Positions 61,422-64,000 of a stretch of 64,000 bases of DNA are shown piece by piece. The position numbers were made by a program, and so were the translations under genes. Position 1 is the stretch's first letter. Each line of letters begins with the position of its first letter. Source of the stretch: Phlebopus portentosus (taxonomy: Eukaryota > Basidiomycota > Agaricomycetes > Boletales > Boletinellaceae); the NCBI GenBank assembly GCA_037892935.1, contig JAYXKI010000002.1, forward strand, positions 2,108,001-2,172,000, read 5' to 3'. The notes under the pieces are model-generated. The model saw nothing but the letters and a program-made list of their open reading frames with translations, did not search any database and was not told the DNA's origin.

Positions 61422-63886
61422 ATGGACGCAAAAGATTACCTGCAATACAATCTCACTATAAGACTGGGTTCTTTGCTTGCTTTGCCTTCAAAGTTCCTCC
61501 ACCGACTTCGCAAAATCGATGACCTTCTAAATCACGACCTAGACATTCAGTCAGCGGCACTCGACTCACCGATGCCAATAACAAGTACCACTCATGCCGT
61601 GATGTCGGATGTACCACGACCACCACCCTCGCGGGCAACTTTAGCCTACGAGCTCGCCAGTATGCCAGGGCCTTTTGCGTTTCTCACTTCTGGCTACGCA
61701 CTTGGTCTGGTTACATTGGTGCGTTGATATTCACATGTGCGTATATTTGGAAGCTAGAACCTACCGTAGGCTCTCCTTCTCAATCGCATTCAGCACATCG
61801 TTGTGCCATCTCGCCGTACCTTAGCCTATAGGATCCTGCGAAGCCGACGTTCCCTTTTTCATGCACTGTTTTATTCATTCTTCCCGATTGACCTCTCCTC
61901 AACTGCATACCGCTTTGCACTTCGCATTCCTTCGTTATACTTATTATATAAATCTCTCTTGCTCATAATCGTTATCCTATTGCAAGTTTCCAATATCTTC
62001 CCATCTACGAATATTGGTTGGCTTCGAGCATTGGACCAATGGGCAGGCCGGAAGGAGATGGAAGACATTTGCTGGTCCATATTCGGGACCGTATGTATAG
62101 CTCTCGTGATCGGAGCTCTCACAAGAGGCCTTGAGGGATTCAACTCTTCAAATACGCAACCGTTCAACATTGTAGGAGGTCATGTTAGATATGACGAGCT
62201 CTTTCGTCGTTAACTTTTTCTGTTCTTTGCAGTTCGGCTATGCAATGCTTTTGCATATTTATTCCATGCCGGTAACCCATGCGAGCAGAGGCCCACCGTC
62301 AAGGCCAGACATCACTGTGATCCTCACGCTGTTCTTCCCATTACTGCAGGTTTGTAATTATAGCTGCGAACTGTTTGTGACTTTTACAACTTCTAACAAT
62401 TGCTTAGCTTACTCTGGTCCATACTCTCGGTGTAAAGAAGAGCTGGGCAAAGTATCGGCTCGTGCCAACTTCCATATGCTCTTTAGCGGCGATCATCCAC
62501 TTCAACTACGTTCTTTTTACGAGACCAGCCTCTTATCCAATGCTCAACTATCTACCATGCTTGTTAGAGACCATGCTACTTCTCATCACAATCCTCACGA
62601 TCACTTTGAACGCGCTCACGCAGCTCCTTCTCGAAGGCGAGATTAGTCGACCCTTATTCGGACATGCGCAGACTTTAGCTCCAAAATGGGACGAAGATTT
62701 CGCAATCGCACTTCTGCGGCTCGGAACCGCAAGTCTGGAAGCAACACATGTTGCGGGTCTGGGAAACGAAGTTGGTTCTGTAGCTCTCGGAAACTCCCAA
62801 TTGGTGGATCTACGCGGGAAGAAAGCCCCGGCCGTCAATGAGAGCATCGTCGAACTGAATAGCGCGGGAGTCGTAACCATAAGCCCCGTGCCTGTTGCAA
62901 TACGTGGAAAGGATGCAAGAGGAGGATTTGCCAATGAGATCAGGAATGTGAAGGTGAAGAATGCCGAGGACGATTGGCTTATAGACCATGTATGGTTGCG
63001 CGAACTCACTCGATTCGGATTGAGCTTCTTCTCTGTCATTCGGGGATTTTATAGGCTCTTTCTTTGGCTTATCTGGTACAGATGGAGAGGTGTCAGTTTG
63101 AGGCTCCGTCCATCGGAAGTGGGAGCTTCAAGCAAGGTACTGGAGCGCCAGGCTACATCCAGTGGGTCTAATAGAAGCAATGGATACGAGACTGTATATC
63201 AGCGCTTCCTTAGGGGAGAAGATGTCGGCGACGATGACGACGACGACGAATACGTCCCCCCGGAAGAACAGAACGCTTTGGAGGTCTTCCAGGGTCCTTT
63301 CGAAGAGAGCTCAGATGAAGAAGAGGAGAAAGATGTTGAGAGCGAAGACGAAGATACCGACAATGGACTGGAGACCGCAGGATTATTCAAAGATTTACTC
63401 TCTAATTCTGCGGCGTCCACATCTTTGTCACCCGGGCCTGTCCTTATCGCTCACATGACTGCTGACCGCTCTTCGCCGTTGACTCGACGTCGTTACAAAG
63501 AGTTTGTCTCGCGGTCTCACGGGCAGGTCTCGCCAAGTCAAGATAGAGGACCATTTGGGGACGAGATGGCGCGGTTCATCCATGACAGGCGTGTGCGTGC
63601 GAGTGCGACAGACACAGGATCCAGCTCATCGGAGGAGACCTCTTTGGAAGGACGCATGAACTGTGTGATTTGCACATCAGAACCTCGAGACATCATTTGT
63701 TGGCCATGCAGATGTCTTGCGCTTTGCAACGACTGCCGGGAGAACCTGGCTTCGCGCGTTTCGGCGTCAAAACACATCTGCCCGTGCTGTCGTCGAAAGT
63801 AAGGACTACTTCCTGCTGTGTTCTCATACTGACTTCTCGCTTTCTTCTTTAGTGTTGAGGGCTTTTCAAGAATCTATATACCATGA
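61422..63886 (+). CDS. Multi-spanning membrane RING-type protein, Asi1/Asi3-like E3 ligase
   Basis: Probable membrane-embedded ubiquitin ligase. The start MDAKDYLQYNLTIRLGSLLA lies at 61422. Several hydrophobic helices follow: FLTSGYALGLVTL, SLYLLYKSLLLIIVILLQVS, SIFGTVCIALVIGAL, ITVILTLFFPLLQ, and LETMLLLITILTITLNALTQ. Then a conserved amphipathic domain, WDEDFAIALLRLGTASLEAT, and IRNVKVKNAEDDWLID. A long acidic linker (DDDDDDEYVPPEEQ) leads to a C-terminal RING: CVICTSEPRDIICWPCRCLA then LCNDCRENLASR and ICPCCRR. The last short exon (63853-63886) ends NVEGFSRIYIP, as in related fungal proteins. In yeast, Asi1/Asi3 are inner-nuclear-membrane ligases; that location is inferred. Confidence 0.85.
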
Positions 63887-64000
63887 GAAAATCGTACTAG
63901 ATGGACAAAAACACTGTGGTGGACAAATACTGTATTTTCCCTCATAAAGCTGTACTAGTAACTTATGTGTTGTGTCACACATCGCTTTGTTCTGCTGTTC
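63887..64000. other. 3' flank at window edge
   Basis: 114 bp of downstream sequence after the RING-protein stop; nothing recognisable. Confidence 0.4.

Noticed and set aside
61130..61431. Small frames in the PGS1/RING promoter gap as a separate gene
   Set aside because: They overlap the start of PGS1 in other frames and contain no known motif.

Overview
The window is nuclear DNA of a filamentous basidiomycete, most likely a mushroom-forming, lignocellulose-degrading Agaricomycete. The reasons are: (1) almost every gene is broken by many short (about 50-60 bp) GT-AG introns; (2) intergenic gaps are short and genes lie on both strands; (3) a GH6 cellobiohydrolase sits at the left edge; (4) the protein families are fungal ones, such as Mdm12 and Tim54. 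I count 26 protein-coding genes in 64 kb, mostly housekeeping. I found no rRNA, tRNA, CRISPR array or bacterial-type operon. Species, exon ends and starts are inferred from sequence alone.

Layout. 0-15 kb: 3' end of a secreted GH6 cellobiohydrolase (+), NFS1 cysteine desulfurase (+), an SRSF1-like SR splicing factor (+), tubulin cofactor E (-) sharing a 161-bp promoter gap with a 3-hydroxyisobutyryl-CoA hydrolase (+), a 2-kb gene-poor gap, indoleamine 2,3-dioxygenase (+) and the cyclin-dependent kinase subunit CKS1 (+). 15-31 kb: an M16 insulysin (-), RPA70 (-), Tim54 (+), the meiotic helicase HFM1/MER3 (-) and a HYPK-like NatA partner (+). 31-46 kb: an Mrp51-type mitoribosomal protein (-), Elongator subunit ELP3 (+), Mdm12 of ERMES (-), a nucleotide-sugar transporter (-), a large unrecognised protein with a C-terminal membrane anchor (+), a BTB protein (-), and a closely spaced pair, a glutaredoxin-like thiol protein and a zinc-knuckle/PSP protein (both +). 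47-64 kb: two Ser-rich membrane proteins (-), the NatB catalytic subunit NAA20 (+), the SEACIT/GATOR1 subunit IML1 (-), PGS1 of cardiolipin synthesis (-) and a multi-spanning RING protein resembling Asi1/Asi3 (+).

The genes do not form one pathway. Mitochondrial functions are over-represented (NFS1, HIBCH, Tim54, Mrp51, Mdm12, PGS1), and there are two N-terminal-acetylation partners (HYPK, NAA20), but I see no clustering logic beyond chance.

The most unusual non-coding features are two inverted-repeat elements. One is a compact 195-bp MITE with long terminal inverted repeats and a TA target-site duplication (50191-50385), as in Tc1/mariner-derived elements. The other is a separate A+T-rich inverted repeat (58993-59363) upstream of IML1. 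Several gene models carry unresolved features: no visible in-frame ATG (Mdm12, one membrane protein), apparent frame breaks (two proteins), and a probable GC-AG intron in NAA20. I found no convincing evidence of a wholly new multi-gene system.
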